Counted from the stretch's first letter, positions 16,146-25,297 are shown. The stretch: DNA of 32,279 nt from Chlorobiaceae bacterium (GCA_013334975.1 JAAXWL010000022.1:1-32279); one strand, 5' to 3'. The notes: generated from the sequence alone by a model not told the origin. Translations and numbers: made by a program.

Positions 16146-16961
16146 ATGAAAAAATATGGATCGATTTGCTCACTGCTGCTCGTCATGACCTTATGCTGGG
16201 CAGGCAGCGCAGAAGCGGCAAAGGCAATAGTGATTGACGGATCGACGACAGTCGGCCCGATCGCCAAATCGTTTGCGTCATATTTCATGAAAAAGTATCA
16301 GACGCCTGTTACGGTCAGCGAATCGGGATCGGGTAACGGAGCCAAAAGCCTGATCAACGGGAGCTGCGACATTGCCGATATGTCCCGTTCGATGAAGCCG
16401 CAGGAGATTGCCGCTGCCAAAGCGAAAGGGATAAATCCTGTTGCCAGTGTGGTGGCCCTCGACGGACTTGCAATGGTCGTTCATCCCTCCAATCCCGTCC
16501 GAAATCTTACGGAATCCCAGATTGCCGACATCTACTCCGGAAAAATCATCAACTGGCGACAGGTTGGGGGAGCCAGCTTCCCGATTGTGGTGATTCAGCG
16601 CGAGTCAAACAGCGGAACCCAGGAGACTTTCAAAGAGTTGGTCATGAAGGGCCGCCAGGTGGTGAACAGTGCTGAAACCCAGGCGAGCAACGGTTCCGTC
16701 AAAAACAGGGTTTCACAAACCCGTGGAGCAATAGGATTCATTGGTCTCGGTTACACCGACTCTTTGGTCAAGAAGGTTTCCGTCAATGGAGTCACACCCT
16801 CTGCGGCAACGGTCAACAATCATACATACATGCTTGCCCGTGAGCTCTTTATGTACACCAATGGCCGTCCTGCAGGGATGGTAGGCAGGTTCGTCGATCT
16901 GCCGAAAACTCTGGATGGCAAGCGCATCATCAAGGAACTTGGATTCATTTCAAAATACTGA
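16146..16961 (+). CDS. pstS: phosphate ABC transporter substrate-binding protein (second copy)
   Basis: This 271-residue PstS has a signal peptide (MKKYGSICSLLLVMTLCWAG, ending AEA before AKAIV). It has the same phosphate-site motifs as the upstream copy: IDGSTTVGPIAKSF, SESGSGNGAKSL and QRESNSGTQETF. The two proteins align over their whole length without large gaps, so they arose by duplication. They differ mainly in the signal peptide and surface positions. The start has AGGAA close upstream (AGGAAGCGATG). It is nearest to pstCAB and is probably the main partner of the transporter. The first copy may serve a different affinity or condition. Confidence 0.95.
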   Translation: MKKYGSICSLLLVMTLCWAGSAEAAKAIVIDGSTTVGPIAKSFASYFMKKYQTPVTVSESGSGNGAKSLINGSCDIADMSRSMKPQEIAAAKAKGINPVASVVALDGLAMVVHPSNPVRNLTESQIADIYSGKIINWRQVGGASFPIVVIQRESNSGTQETFKELVMKGRQVVNSAETQASNGSVKNRVSQTRGAIGFIGLGYTDSLVKKVSVNGVTPSAATVNNHTYMLARELFMYTNGRPAGMVGRFVDLPKTLDGKRIIKELGFISKY

Positions 16962-17072
16962 GTCTGCTTTTTACTCAAGGCAGCTCAGCTTCTTTGCAGC
17001 CGGAGTGCCAGCTCCGGTTGCCCTCTTGCTGGTGGGGCCGGTTTCGTTATGCAGTAGTCATGGACAAGTTTC

Positions 17073-17098
17073 CTGAATTGTAACATTCAGATTTTTTT
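17073..17098 (+). terminator. weak terminator-like hairpin before pstC
   Basis: CTGAAT (17073-17078) and ATTCAG (17085-17090) form a short AT-rich stem with a 6-base loop, followed by a run of eight T. The stem is weak, so this could be an attenuating terminator after pstS or an operator-like palindrome. Confidence 0.35.
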
Positions 17099-17222
17099 TC
17101 TTCCCCGGCAGCCTGTTACATTTGGGTCATCCTGAAGGTTGACGTTTCCACAACTCGTTTTACAGAGTGGTTTGCGGAACACTCACTTCAGCAGCAGTAA
17201 CAAACCATTACAGGGCGACAGG

Positions 17223-18404
17223 ATGCAAAACAGCAGCGGTATGCATGAGAACGAAGCAGCGAAGAGTGGAAGGTCATCCGTTTTCGTCGTTAGTGCCCGA
17301 AAACGCAAGCTTCAGAAAATCTCGCAGAAAAGTGGTGAAGGGACCCTGCTTCTGATCGCTTCGTTTGTGGCTATCGTTGTGCTCTTTATTTTCTGGTTCG
17401 TCGCCCGTGATGCCGTACCTTACTTCCGGCTCAGGGGTTTCCAGGAGTTTTTCACCAGCAGCGAGTGGTATCCCGCCGATGAGCCGCCCCGGTTCGGTGC
17501 ACTGGCCATCATCTACGGCAGCATCATGGTAACGCTCGGTTCGGCTCTGATCGCCGTGCCTATGGGTGTTATCGCCTCTATCTGCCTCTCCGATATTCTT
17601 CCCTTTACCGTAAGGCAATATGTCAAACCGGTGATCGAGATGCTTGCAGCCATCCCTTCGGTCGCTTACGGCTTTTTCGCCCTTGTTGTTTTTGCACCTC
17701 TCCTGCAGAATGTCGGCGGCCCGATACTGATGTGGACCTGGTGGGTGATTGCCGCTCCGGTTCTGCTGCTTGCTGTTATTGTGGCATCGGAACTGCTGAC
17801 CGCCCCGATTGAAAAAGAGCCGAAGAAAAAGGTGCTTCATCTGGTGTCAGCGCTTTTTCTGGGTTCGCTTGCCCTGCTTTTTCTCTACTTCGTCGGTCGT
17901 CACCTCCAGGGGTTGGTCATCATGAGCGGTACCAACGCGCTGAACGTCTCCATCATCCTGAGCTTTATGGCCCTGCCCACCATCGTCAGCGTCTCTGAAG
18001 ATGCCCTGCAGGCCGTCGGTCGCGAACTTCGGGAGGGGAGCTACGCACTCGGAGCGACCAGAGCTGAAACGATCATCAAGACGGTGCTTCCTGCAGCCAG
18101 CAGTGGAATTCTCGCTGCAGTCATTCTCGGCATCATGCGTGCTCTTGGAGAAACCATGGTGGTCTGGATGGCTTCGGGGAACTCTTCTCACATACCGGAC
18201 CCCTTTTTCAACTATCTCGAATCGATACGTACCCTGACGGCAACGATTGCAGGCGATATGGGTGAAGCGGATCAGGTTACCGGATCGGCCAGGTTCCATG
18301 TGCTTTTTGCCATGGGGCTGCTGCTTCTCGTCGTCAGTTTTGTGAGTAACTTCATCAGCGAGCGGATCGTTGTCCGTCAGCGCAAGGTTCTTTCCGGCCA
18401 GTGA
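17223..18404 (+). CDS. pstC: phosphate ABC transporter permease PstC
   Basis: This inner-membrane permease half of the Pst importer has 393 residues from the ATG at 17223. An open frame back to a TTG at 17139 has no recognisable sequence. A basic cytoplasmic N-terminus precedes the first membrane segment (about residues 41-61). The permease domain begins at GSIMVTLGSALIAVP. The EAA cytoplasmic loop that contacts PstB is GRELREGSYALGATRAETII, followed by GIMRALGETMVVWMASG. It is longer than the roughly 319 residues of E. coli PstC. An extra hydrophobic segment with a basic linker (EKEPKKKVLHLVSALF) in the middle accounts for part of this. pstA starts 25 bases downstream. Confidence 0.93.
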   Translation: MQNSSGMHENEAAKSGRSSVFVVSARKRKLQKISQKSGEGTLLLIASFVAIVVLFIFWFVARDAVPYFRLRGFQEFFTSSEWYPADEPPRFGALAIIYGSIMVTLGSALIAVPMGVIASICLSDILPFTVRQYVKPVIEMLAAIPSVAYGFFALVVFAPLLQNVGGPILMWTWWVIAAPVLLLAVIVASELLTAPIEKEPKKKVLHLVSALFLGSLALLFLYFVGRHLQGLVIMSGTNALNVSIILSFMALPTIVSVSEDALQAVGRELREGSYALGATRAETIIKTVLPAASSGILAAVILGIMRALGETMVVWMASGNSSHIPDPFFNYLESIRTLTATIAGDMGEADQVTGSARFHVLFAMGLLLLVVSFVSNFISERIVVRQRKVLSGQ

Positions 18405-18429
18405 AGCCAACCAAACTCAATGCTATCTT

Positions 18430-19776
18430 ATGAATCTCGGCACACGAAAGCTTCTTGACCGTTCATTTACCGCCCTCGGTATCGGTTCGATCATCATCAT
18501 GGGACTGGCATTGCTTGTCGTGCTTGTGCCCATTGTTTCCAACGGTATCGGTGCGCTTGTTTTCAGGGAGACGGTTGAACACCGAAAACTTCTCCTGAGC
18601 GAATTCCACAGGGGAGATGCCGGTGATCTTGAAAAAGAGCTGGTGATTTCGAACGGATACCGGCAGAAAGCCTTTGATATACTTGCCGCATTCGACCGCG
18701 AACTTGAACAGATGGAGCCCGAACGTCAGGAGGTGTACCGGGAAAGTTACGAACAGGTCAGAACGGCGCTTCGCGTTCTGCTCGGCCCGTTGCCCGGTGA
18801 AGAACTTCCCGAGCTTACCCGATTCCGGTACGGCCAGACCCGGTGGGACAAGGCAGAGGAGAAGCTGCATGATCTGCTGTATGAACAGAAGTGGGACTAC
18901 TCTAATCCCGATGTGATCGCCAAACCAAACGATGTAAGCCGTGCATCGATATTTGCCGGAACCTCTTTAGTCAGGCTCTTTCCTTATGTAGAAGAGAATA
19001 TTGACAGAATGATGATGCCGCAATGGACCATCTACTGGGGATTCATTACGGACAGTTCGCTTGACTCCCATTTTTTCGGCGGCATCTGGCCTGAAATACA
19101 GGGCACCATTTTTCTTGCCATTGGAGCAATGATCTTCGCCTTTCCGCTTGGCGTGATTGCCGCGATCTATTTCACCGAGTATGCCCGCGAAGGTTTTCTG
19201 AACAGTTTACTGCGCAGCGCCAACAGCACTCTTGCCGGTGTGCCGAGCATTGTTTTCGGTCTGTTCGGTCTGGCTTTTTTCATCAATACGCTCCATGTTT
19301 CGGAATCAAAAAGCGTCCTTGCAGGTTCACTGACCCTGGCCATCATGATTCTGCCGACGATCATTCGTGCTGCTGAAGAGGCGATTCTCTCCGTGCCGAA
19401 GACCTACAAGGAGGCATCGCTCGGTCTCGGATCGACCAAATGGAACACCATCATGACGGTCATTCTTCCTGCCGCCTTGCCGGGCATTCTGACCGGTGGC
19501 GTCATCAGCCTCGGCAGGGCGGCGGGCGAAACAGCGCCGATCATCTTCACCGCAGCGGTCAGCGTCGGTACGGCCATCGGGCTGGGAGATGTACTCTCCT
19601 CCCCGACGCCAGCCCTTTCATGGAATATCTACAATCTTGCAAGCGAGCATGAAGCTGCAGCCCAGATTCGCCACGTTCAGTACGGCATGGTGCTCTCTCT
19701 GGTGATGATCGTGCTTCTGCTTAATCTCTCCGCCGTGATACTCAGGGCGCGAATCTCCAAAAAACTCAAAGGGTAA
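18430..19776 (+). CDS. pstA: phosphate ABC transporter permease PstA, with a large periplasmic insertion
   Basis: From the ATG at 18430 the protein has 448 residues, about 150 more than E. coli PstA. The first membrane segment is at about 17-37. The extra length lies between it and the permease core: roughly residues 45-205 form a hydrophilic, charged, helix-rich region predicted to face the periplasm. The core begins at [19 protein letters not shown]. The EAA loop is [18 protein letters not shown], followed by [16 protein letters not shown]. Similar extended PstA proteins exist in other bacteria. The insertion could interact with PstS. The frame is also open upstream to a TTG at 18370, overlapping pstC, which is less likely. 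pstB starts 5 bases after the stop. Confidence 0.93.
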   Translation: MNLGTRKLLDRSFTALGIGSIIIMGLALLVVLVPIVSNGIGALVFRETVEHRKLLLSEFHRGDAGDLEKELVISNGYRQKAFDILAAFDRELEQMEPERQEVYRESYEQVRTALRVLLGPLPGEELPELTRFRYGQTRWDKAEEKLHDLLYEQKWDYSNPDVIAKPNDVSRASIFAGTSLVRLFPYVEENIDRMMMPQWTIYWGFITDSSLDSHFFGGIWPEIQGTIFLAIGAMIFAFPLGVIAAIYFTEYAREGFLNSLLRSANSTLAGVPSIVFGLFGLAFFINTLHVSESKSVLAGSLTLAIMILPTIIRAAEEAILSVPKTYKEASLGLGSTKWNTIMTVILPAALPGILTGGVISLGRAAGETAPIIFTAAVSVGTAIGLGDVLSSPTPALSWNIYNLASEHEAAAQIRHVQYGMVLSLVMIVLLLNLSAVILRARISKKLKG

Positions 19777-19781
19777 GACCC

Positions 19782-20636
19782 ATGGCAAACGCTCTTGAAG
19801 CAACAGAGAGAAAACAGAACGACAAGTCGACGGCACGCGACATCTATCTGCCACCGGAACGCAAAAAGGTTTCGGGCGGCGGTGCGCCGCATGTCTCTGC
19901 CAAGAATTTTTCAATCTACTACGGCGAGTTCGAGGCGGTCAAGAAGGTGAACGCCGACATTCTCTCGAAATATGTCACCGCAATCATCGGCCCGAGTGGC
20001 TGCGGCAAAAGCACCTTCCTCCGGGCGATCAACCGGATGAACGATCTTATTCCCAATTGCCATACGACAGGCGCGCTGATGTTTGATGGCGATGACGTTT
20101 ATGGTAAATTCACGGATGAAGTATTGTTACGCAAGAAGATCGGCATGGTGTTCCAGAAACCGAACCCCTTTCCGAAATCGATCTTCGATAACATTGCTTA
20201 CGGACCCCGACTGCATGGCATCAAAGACAGGAAAACCCTTGATGCGCTTGTTGAAAAGAGTCTTCGCAAGGCTGCTCTCTGGGATGAGGTGAGCGACCGG
20301 CTCGACAAAAACGCTCTCGGTCTTTCAGGTGGTCAGCAACAGCGCTTGTGCGTGGCTCGTACCCTTGCTGTCGAACCCGAAATACTCCTGCTCGACGAGC
20401 CCACCTCGGCGCTCGATCCCAAGGCGACGGCAAAGATCGAGGATCTTATCCAGGAGCTCAGGGGCAGCTATACCATCATGATTGTGACGCATAACATGCA
20501 GCAGGCTTCGAGGGTATCGGACTACACCATGTTTTTCTATGAAGGTGTGCTGATCGAGCACGCACCGACTGCGCAGCTCTTTACCAGGCCGAAAGACCAG
20601 ATGACCGAGGATTACATAACCGGAAGATTCAGCTAA
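19782..20636 (+). CDS. pstB: phosphate ABC transporter ATPase PstB
   Basis: The 284-residue ATP-binding subunit drives PstCA. Walker A is GPSGCGKST (70-78), the Q-loop lies in [13 protein letters not shown], the ABC signature is [13 protein letters not shown], and Walker B is [12 protein letters not shown]. The H-loop histidine is in IVTHNMQQA. About 35 residues precede the usual PstB start, a modest N-terminal extension. It lies 5 bases after pstA and 18 bases before phoU, an operon arrangement. Confidence 0.97.
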   Translation: MANALEATERKQNDKSTARDIYLPPERKKVSGGGAPHVSAKNFSIYYGEFEAVKKVNADILSKYVTAIIGPSGCGKSTFLRAINRMNDLIPNCHTTGALMFDGDDVYGKFTDEVLLRKKIGMVFQKPNPFPKSIFDNIAYGPRLHGIKDRKTLDALVEKSLRKAALWDEVSDRLDKNALGLSGGQQQRLCVARTLAVEPEILLLDEPTSALDPKATAKIEDLIQELRGSYTIMIVTHNMQQASRVSDYTMFFYEGVLIEHAPTAQLFTRPKDQMTEDYITGRFS

Positions 20637-20654
20637 CGAAACCTATTCACCGTC

Positions 20655-21341
20655 ATGTCGGAAAGACCCGTACACGAGCACCTCAAGGAACTTTCGGATT
20701 TTCTTGTCAAGCTTTCGGACAAGGTTTTGCAGAACTTTAATGATGCCTTGCAGGCGGTCACAACCCATGATGTCCAGCTTGCCCGAAGGATCAGGCTTGC
20801 CGATGACGAGATCGACCTGGCAGAAGTGCACCTCGAAGAGCAGTGTCTGGCGTTTCTGGCCCTGCAACAGCCCGTGGCACGCGACCTGAGAACTGTGGTG
20901 ACCATCGTCAAGATCAACGACGACCTCGAACGCATCGGCGATCTTGCCGTGCATATCATCGAGCGTATGCCGGAACTCGGTCCTGAAGTTATGGCAACCT
21001 ACGGGTTTGAAAAGATGGGCAACATATCGGCAGACATGGTTACCAAAGCGATTGAAGCTTTCATGTCAAGGAATAAACCGCTTGCCATAATGGTCTGCGA
21101 TACGGACGAAGAGGTCGATACCATGCACCGATTCATTTTCAGGAAGGTCGCCGAAGCCATGAAGAGCGGCAACAACAACACAGAACAGTTGCTTGCCGTC
21201 CTGAGCGTTTCGCGTTACATCGAGCGCATGGCCGACCATGCTACCCGCATCGCCCGTGAGGTAATCTATCTGGTCACCGGCGAAATCGTCCGCCACAACG
21301 AAGACAACTTCGAAAAACTTATCCAGTCGCTCAAGGACTGA
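20655..21341 (+). CDS. phoU: phosphate signalling protein PhoU
   Basis: The 228-residue protein consists of two three-helix PhoU domains. The metal-binding E/D-x-x-x-D motifs are visible in DDEIDLAEVHLEEQ and NDDLERIGDLAVHI in the first half, and CDTDEEVDTMHRF and SRYIERMADHATRIA in the second. PhoU is a negative regulator linking the Pst transporter to the PhoR kinase. No phoR/phoB pair is in this window. It ends the pst operon and is followed by a strong terminator. Confidence 0.95.
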   Translation: MSERPVHEHLKELSDFLVKLSDKVLQNFNDALQAVTTHDVQLARRIRLADDEIDLAEVHLEEQCLAFLALQQPVARDLRTVVTIVKINDDLERIGDLAVHIIERMPELGPEVMATYGFEKMGNISADMVTKAIEAFMSRNKPLAIMVCDTDEEVDTMHRFIFRKVAEAMKSGNNNTEQLLAVLSVSRYIERMADHATRIAREVIYLVTGEIVRHNEDNFEKLIQSLKD

Positions 21342-21380
21342 GGGCTGTAATATCAATCGCTATAACGGTTTAAGATACTG

Positions 21381-21422
21381 AATCCCGCCGTCGGAATGTG
21401 TGCTCCGATAGCGGGATTTTTT
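21381..21422 (+). terminator. rho-independent terminator after phoU
   Basis: AATCCCGC (21381-21388) pairs with GCGGGATT (21411-21418), extended inside by TCGGA/TCCGA, and is followed by six T. It ends the pst-phoU transcript. Confidence 0.88.
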
Positions 21423-21676
21423 GCGTTCGTGGATGGAGGGTGAACGCTGTTATCGGCATGATAATATTCCCTCGTTATGATGGGAAAAATCGTAAATATG
21501 TCGTCATAAGTCTCATTTTCTGTATATTTGTACTATATAAATCAATGTGTCAGAGCCAGACAGCAGCTCCATTTCCCTGAATGTCCCTGAACGGAGGGGA
21601 GTTGTCTGTTTCCCCTGAAAGGCAGCGATTTTGGCAGAAAGGTTTCTTGTTAAAGCATTATTCAGCAGGAGTAACC

Positions 21677-22306
21677 ATGAAAAAAAGATTTTTAGCCATG
21701 CTCGCATTGGCGTCCGGTATGCTGTTCTCTTCAGTTCCGGCCAGGGCCGTTGTGCTTACGTTCGAGGGGGTTGGCGACCAGGGTTATGTTGGTAATTATT
21801 ATAATGGAGGCCCAGGTGGTGATTACGGAATCTCTTTTATGCATGCTTATACGGCAACCGAGCAGGGTTCCGGAGGTAGCGCACCTTATGCCACCGAGCC
21901 TTCTCCGATTACGTCGATGTCATTTTATAATATTGATACGGGCAAGTGGAATACCGGTTCATTGAATGTGGAGGGCGGTTTTTTTTCAGAACTCTCTTTT
22001 TACTACTCTTCTCCTATGAATACGGCTACGGTTACCGTGTATGATGATCTGAACGGTTTGGGTAACGTCCTTGCTTCGATCATTATAACTCCACAGCTTT
22101 CATCACCCTACAGCTCATTTGATCAGGTTACGTTAGGTTTCAGTGGCACGGCCTACTCTGTCGTTTTCAGTGGTGTAGATAGTACTCTTCCTGTCGTCTA
22201 TGATAACATCTCACTTTCTCCGGTTCCTGAGCCGACGTCCGCACTTCTTTTCGGGGTGGGTACCCTGGCGCTCGGTTTGTATGGAAAGAGGCGGAAGATG
22301 GTCTGA
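21677..22306 (+). CDS. PEP-CTERM domain exported protein
   Basis: The protein has 209 residues from the ATG at 21677, which has an AGGAG 7 bases upstream. The frame is open to 21581, but without a recognisable N-terminus. A signal peptide (MKKRFLAMLALASGMLFSS, ending ARA before VVLTF) is followed by a glycine-, serine- and tyrosine-rich body. The C-terminus has the sorting signal VPEP (183-186), a hydrophobic helix and an RRK tail, which the exosortase (EpsH/XrtA) system cleaves. The opening VLTFEGVGDQGYVGNYYNGG is common among such proteins. No exosortase, polysaccharide genes or PrsK/PrsR regulators are in this window. Surface or extracellular-matrix function is inferred from the family. 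Confidence 0.88.
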   Translation: MKKRFLAMLALASGMLFSSVPARAVVLTFEGVGDQGYVGNYYNGGPGGDYGISFMHAYTATEQGSGGSAPYATEPSPITSMSFYNIDTGKWNTGSLNVEGGFFSELSFYYSSPMNTATVTVYDDLNGLGNVLASIIITPQLSSPYSSFDQVTLGFSGTAYSVVFSGVDSTLPVVYDNISLSPVPEPTSALLFGVGTLALGLYGKRRKMV

Positions 22307-22342
22307 GGGAGAGAGCTTTCACTCTTGACCTGACTTATGATT

Positions 22343-22370
22343 ACCCCGCCGCTTCTGGCGGGGTTTATAT
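22343..22370 (+). terminator. terminator after the PEP-CTERM gene
   Basis: ACCCCGCC (22343-22350) and GGCGGGGT (22357-22364) form a perfect 8-base stem with a 6-base loop, followed by a T-rich TTATATTT. Confidence 0.85.
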
Positions 22371-22900
22371 TTCCTGCTGTAACGCAAACCGGATGCTTTT
22401 CTGAAAGAGTTCGCTTCAGGCTGAAACTCATTCAGTTTGCTTTCAGCGGTATTTGCGCGGGAACGCCGGAACGTACGGGTAGTGTATCGTCAACGGCAAT
22501 TTGTCTGGTGGCTTGGCAAATACTTCCGTACTTCCGGGACGTTGTTCCGTAGCGCACAATTCTTTACGAGCAAGCTCTCGAGCGAGAGAAAGAAGGGACA
22601 TAAAGGACAAAAAGTGAAGAGAGTGCAAGCTAACCCTGGGAGCGCGGGCATCTTGCCCGCATATGAAGTCAAAGGCTTCACATCTTGTGTGTTTTGTTGC
22701 TGATGTGATGCCGCGAAATGAGAGAAGGCTGGAAAGATCAGAATGTAAGATGCGGAGCTGGGGCTTCCGCGCTCTCAGGGTGAAAGCTGAAGGCTTCATA
22801 TCTTGTGAGTTCCTTAGTTGACACGATGTTGGGTATTTACATGGATGTGCTTTTTTTACCTGATTTACTTACGACCCCAAAATGCTCTCCCTTGAAATAG
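22371..22900. other. gene-free region with a GCGGGC hairpin repeat
   Basis: I see no supported gene here. The stretch contains a palindrome GCGGGC-ATCTT-GCCCGC (22644-22660) and two similar blocks, AGGCTTCACATCTTGTG (about 22673-22689) and AGGCTTCATATCTTGTG (about 22791-22807). The latter look like two copies of one small repeat. Frames across it translate to repeat-derived sequence with no protein family. Confidence 0.6.
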
Positions 22901-22979
22901 TCGATTTCGATACCGATACCGATTTCGATCTGGATAAGAACAATGGCTCCGAAATATACGTCAGCTTACTCCTGACATG
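22901..22979 (+). repeat. partial GGTATC element (right module)
   Basis: The stretch has a cluster GATACCGATACCGATTTCG and ends with a segment matching the right modules at 15953-16010 and 10159-10231 (AATGGCTCCGAAA followed by ATACGTCAGCTT). The left module is absent, so this is a truncated copy. Confidence 0.75.
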
Positions 22980-23355
22980 ACACTCGTGCTCTCTAACAAG
23001 TTCTGTATTGTATTGAATCCCACTGATAGAGTGTGTATCAAGTAACAATATATAAAGTGAAAAATAGTGCATAATCAGCAAATATACAACTCTGACTCTC
23101 TCGTGTAACGGCTGAAATGATCGGTCAATGTGTCTGTTCCGACAGGGGTGTTTCAATCTTGATAGCGGCGTGTTTTGTATCTCATGCCAGCCATGCCGGC
23201 TCCGCCGAGACCCATCGCTCTTTTTTTGCGGTTGCGGCTTGTCTGAACCCCTTCTGAAGCGTAAATTAAGGCCTGTCAGAACCGGCCCCTGACTATCGTG
23301 TCAGCGGGCAGGGTAATCTCAACAATTTCAGCAACGAGACTCATCCATTATCACT
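22980..23355. other. gene-free upstream region of the PhoU-like gene
   Basis: This AT-rich stretch holds no convincing gene. It contains no clear Pho box, and the PhoU-like gene has no obvious Shine-Dalgarno sequence. Nothing else stands out. Confidence 0.5.
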
Positions 23356-24084
23356 ATGGCACTGTTCGGCAAGAAACCTTCAGATTCTTCGAAATCCGTC
23401 GCTGTTCCCAAAGCGTTCACCATTCAGATCGACCCATCGAAATTCAATCTTGCCACAAAACCCACGGGTCCGGTACACGAGCAGCTTGAAACCCTCAAGC
23501 AGAAGCTTACCAAGCTCTCTTCGAACGTCGAGAACAACCTTATGCTCGTCGTCAGGGCTTCGACCAAGAAGGATAAAGCTCTGGCCGCTTCGGCATTTGA
23601 ATTCGACGAGCGCTACATCCAGAAAGGCAAGTTCGAAGTGGAGTACATGACCCTTGCTTACCTGAACTTTCAGCAGCTCGGCGAGGCCGATCAGATAATC
23701 GTGGCCAATGCCGGCATGATCCTCAAGGAGCTTGAAAAGATCGCACAGTTCTGCCTTAACATCGCCGACAAGACCGAATACATCCAGCTCGCCAACGTCA
23801 AGGAGCTGCACAAGGACGAGTACGGGCTGAAGCCGATGGGCGACATCACTGCCGAGATGATCAAAAAGGCGGTCGAAGCCTTCGTCAGCGGTAACTCCAA
23901 GCACGCCTCCGAGACCCTTGACATGATGAAGGAGATCGAAGGACTCTACCAGACGGCGGTCAAAAAGCTCAAGGCCGAGGTCAACGACTCGAACATCACC
24001 AATTTTACCGGTATTCTTTCGGTGGTTGAGCACGTTCATGCAACTGCAGAACTCTCCTGTGTGATCGCACGGAACTTTTGCTGA
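23356..24084 (+). CDS. PhoU-domain protein, second PhoU-like regulator
   Basis: The 242-residue protein is mostly helical and has two PhoU-like halves, at about residues 45-140 and 155-240. Helical segments such as ITAEMIKKAVEAFVSGN followed by LDMMKEIEGLYQTAVKKL resemble PhoU repeats, but the metal-ligand clusters are less clear than in PhoU at 20655. A 40-residue N-terminal extension with lysines and prolines precedes the domain. It stands alone between a truncated repeat and its own terminator, not in the pst operon. A role in phosphate signalling is plausible by family, but not demonstrated. Confidence 0.68.
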   Translation: MALFGKKPSDSSKSVAVPKAFTIQIDPSKFNLATKPTGPVHEQLETLKQKLTKLSSNVENNLMLVVRASTKKDKALAASAFEFDERYIQKGKFEVEYMTLAYLNFQQLGEADQIIVANAGMILKELEKIAQFCLNIADKTEYIQLANVKELHKDEYGLKPMGDITAEMIKKAVEAFVSGNSKHASETLDMMKEIEGLYQTAVKKLKAEVNDSNITNFTGILSVVEHVHATAELSCVIARNFC

Positions 24085-24104
24085 GTGACTGCATTGAAAA
24101 TTAA

Positions 24105-24130
24105 AAAGGCGGGCTCGACCCGCCTTTATT
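24105..24130 (+). terminator. terminator after the PhoU-like gene
   Basis: AAAGGCGGG (24105-24113) and CCCGCCTTT (24119-24127) form a perfect 9-base stem with a 5-base loop, followed by an A/T-rich tract with a short T-run. Confidence 0.88.
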
Positions 24131-24223
24131 TATTTGGTGAAAACTTCATACTTTTAAAGTATGAGTGCTTTTAGGAAATTGACCTCAAAGTTTACGGCGT
24201 CCACAACGTCCACTGTTTTCAAC

Positions 24224-25297
24224 ATGAAGAACCGTAACCGGATCATTGCGATTGTCTCTCTACTGGCGGCTGTTGCTGTTGCCGCTCTTTTTCTCGGGAA
24301 AAAACCGGAAAAGCCGGTAACGAAGAGCACCAAAGAGTCTCCCATAACCATCGCCGTCAGCGTTGAACCGGCATCGGTTGCCACGGTGCGTGAGAGCGTT
24401 TCGGTTGTCGGTGTTGTTCAAGCGTGGCGCGATGTCGATGTTCATTCTGAAGTGGCAGGTATCGTTCGCTCGCTCTCCTGTGAGGTGGGTCAGCAGAAAG
24501 CCGCCCATCAGCCGCTCATCAAGGTCGATGACGAAGTGGCCCTCTCAACCCTTCGCAAGTCAAAACTCAACCACGAACTGGCACGGCGCGACTTCGAGCG
24601 CTTTACCACACTTCAGAAGGAGGGGGCGGTCGCCATTTCGAGCTTCGAGGCTATGAAACTCAAGTTCGAGGATGCCGAAGCGGATATGATCGCCGCACGC
24701 CGCCATTTCGAAGACACCACCATCAAGGCACCCTTTTCCGGTCTTGTCACCTCGCGACTGGTCGAGGCAGGCGATCTCGTTCAGCCGGGTATGAAGGTGG
24801 CCAATATGGTCGATCTGACGAAGGTGAAAATCATCTCCTCGATTCCTGAAAAGCAGGTTGCGTTCATCACCGGCGGGATGCCCGTCGCGGTGACAACCGA
24901 TGTGTGGCCGGGCCGGGTGTTTCAGTCGAGAGTGCTCTCGGTGAGTGCCAAATCGTCGCGTGACCACACCTATAAGGTCGAGTCGGTCATGGACAACCCC
25001 AAAGAAACCCCTTTGCGCGCAGGGATGTTTGCCCGGACAGACTTTACCGGGAAAGCTTCGCACGAGGCGCTGCTCATTCCCCGCCAGGCGCTCACCGGCA
25101 GTATCGTTACTCCCGAAGTGTTCGTTATAAGGGGTGGCAAGGCACAGCTCATCAGACTGGTGGCGGGTGCCGAATACGGTAGCCGCATCGAGGTGTTGCA
25201 GGGTCTTGCCGCCGGTGACCAGGTGGTTATCAGCGGGCAGAGCGACCTTGACGATGGCGTGCAGGTGACGGTAACGAAAAGGGAGGCCGGACGGTGA
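24224..25297 (+). CDS. RND efflux periplasmic adaptor (membrane fusion protein)
   Basis: The protein has 357 residues from the ATG at 24224. An ATG at 24161 would add 21 residues that look like translated repeat (GTCCAC units at 24199-24214), so the later start is preferred. An N-terminal membrane anchor (IIAIVSLLAAVAVAALFLG) is followed by the lipoyl halves (VQAWRDVDVHSEVAGIVRSL; TTIKAPFSGLVTSRLVEAGD), an alpha-hairpin between them, a beta-barrel and the membrane-proximal domain. It bridges the inner-membrane pump to an outer-membrane channel. Its TGA overlaps the GTG start of the pump gene (GTGA). No TolC-like channel gene is nearby. Confidence 0.93.
   Translation: MKNRNRIIAIVSLLAAVAVAALFLGKKPEKPVTKSTKESPITIAVSVEPASVATVRESVSVVGVVQAWRDVDVHSEVAGIVRSLSCEVGQQKAAHQPLIKVDDEVALSTLRKSKLNHELARRDFERFTTLQKEGAVAISSFEAMKLKFEDAEADMIAARRHFEDTTIKAPFSGLVTSRLVEAGDLVQPGMKVANMVDLTKVKIISSIPEKQVAFITGGMPVAVTTDVWPGRVFQSRVLSVSAKSSRDHTYKVESVMDNPKETPLRAGMFARTDFTGKASHEALLIPRQALTGSIVTPEVFVIRGGKAQLIRLVAGAEYGSRIEVLQGLAAGDQVVISGQSDLDDGVQVTVTKREAGR

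Noticed and set aside
17000-17017. CCGGAG/CTCCGG hairpin after the second pstS
   Set aside because: Six-base stem without a T-run; not enough to call a terminator.
13315-17222. Pho boxes ahead of the porin, pstS and pstC genes
   Set aside because: I looked for paired CTGTCAT-like repeats and found only poor partial matches.
22443-22799. 118-residue minus-strand ORF
   Set aside because: It translates the GCGGGC hairpin repeat and its flanks, giving the recurrent spurious GQDARAP-type sequence; no protein support.
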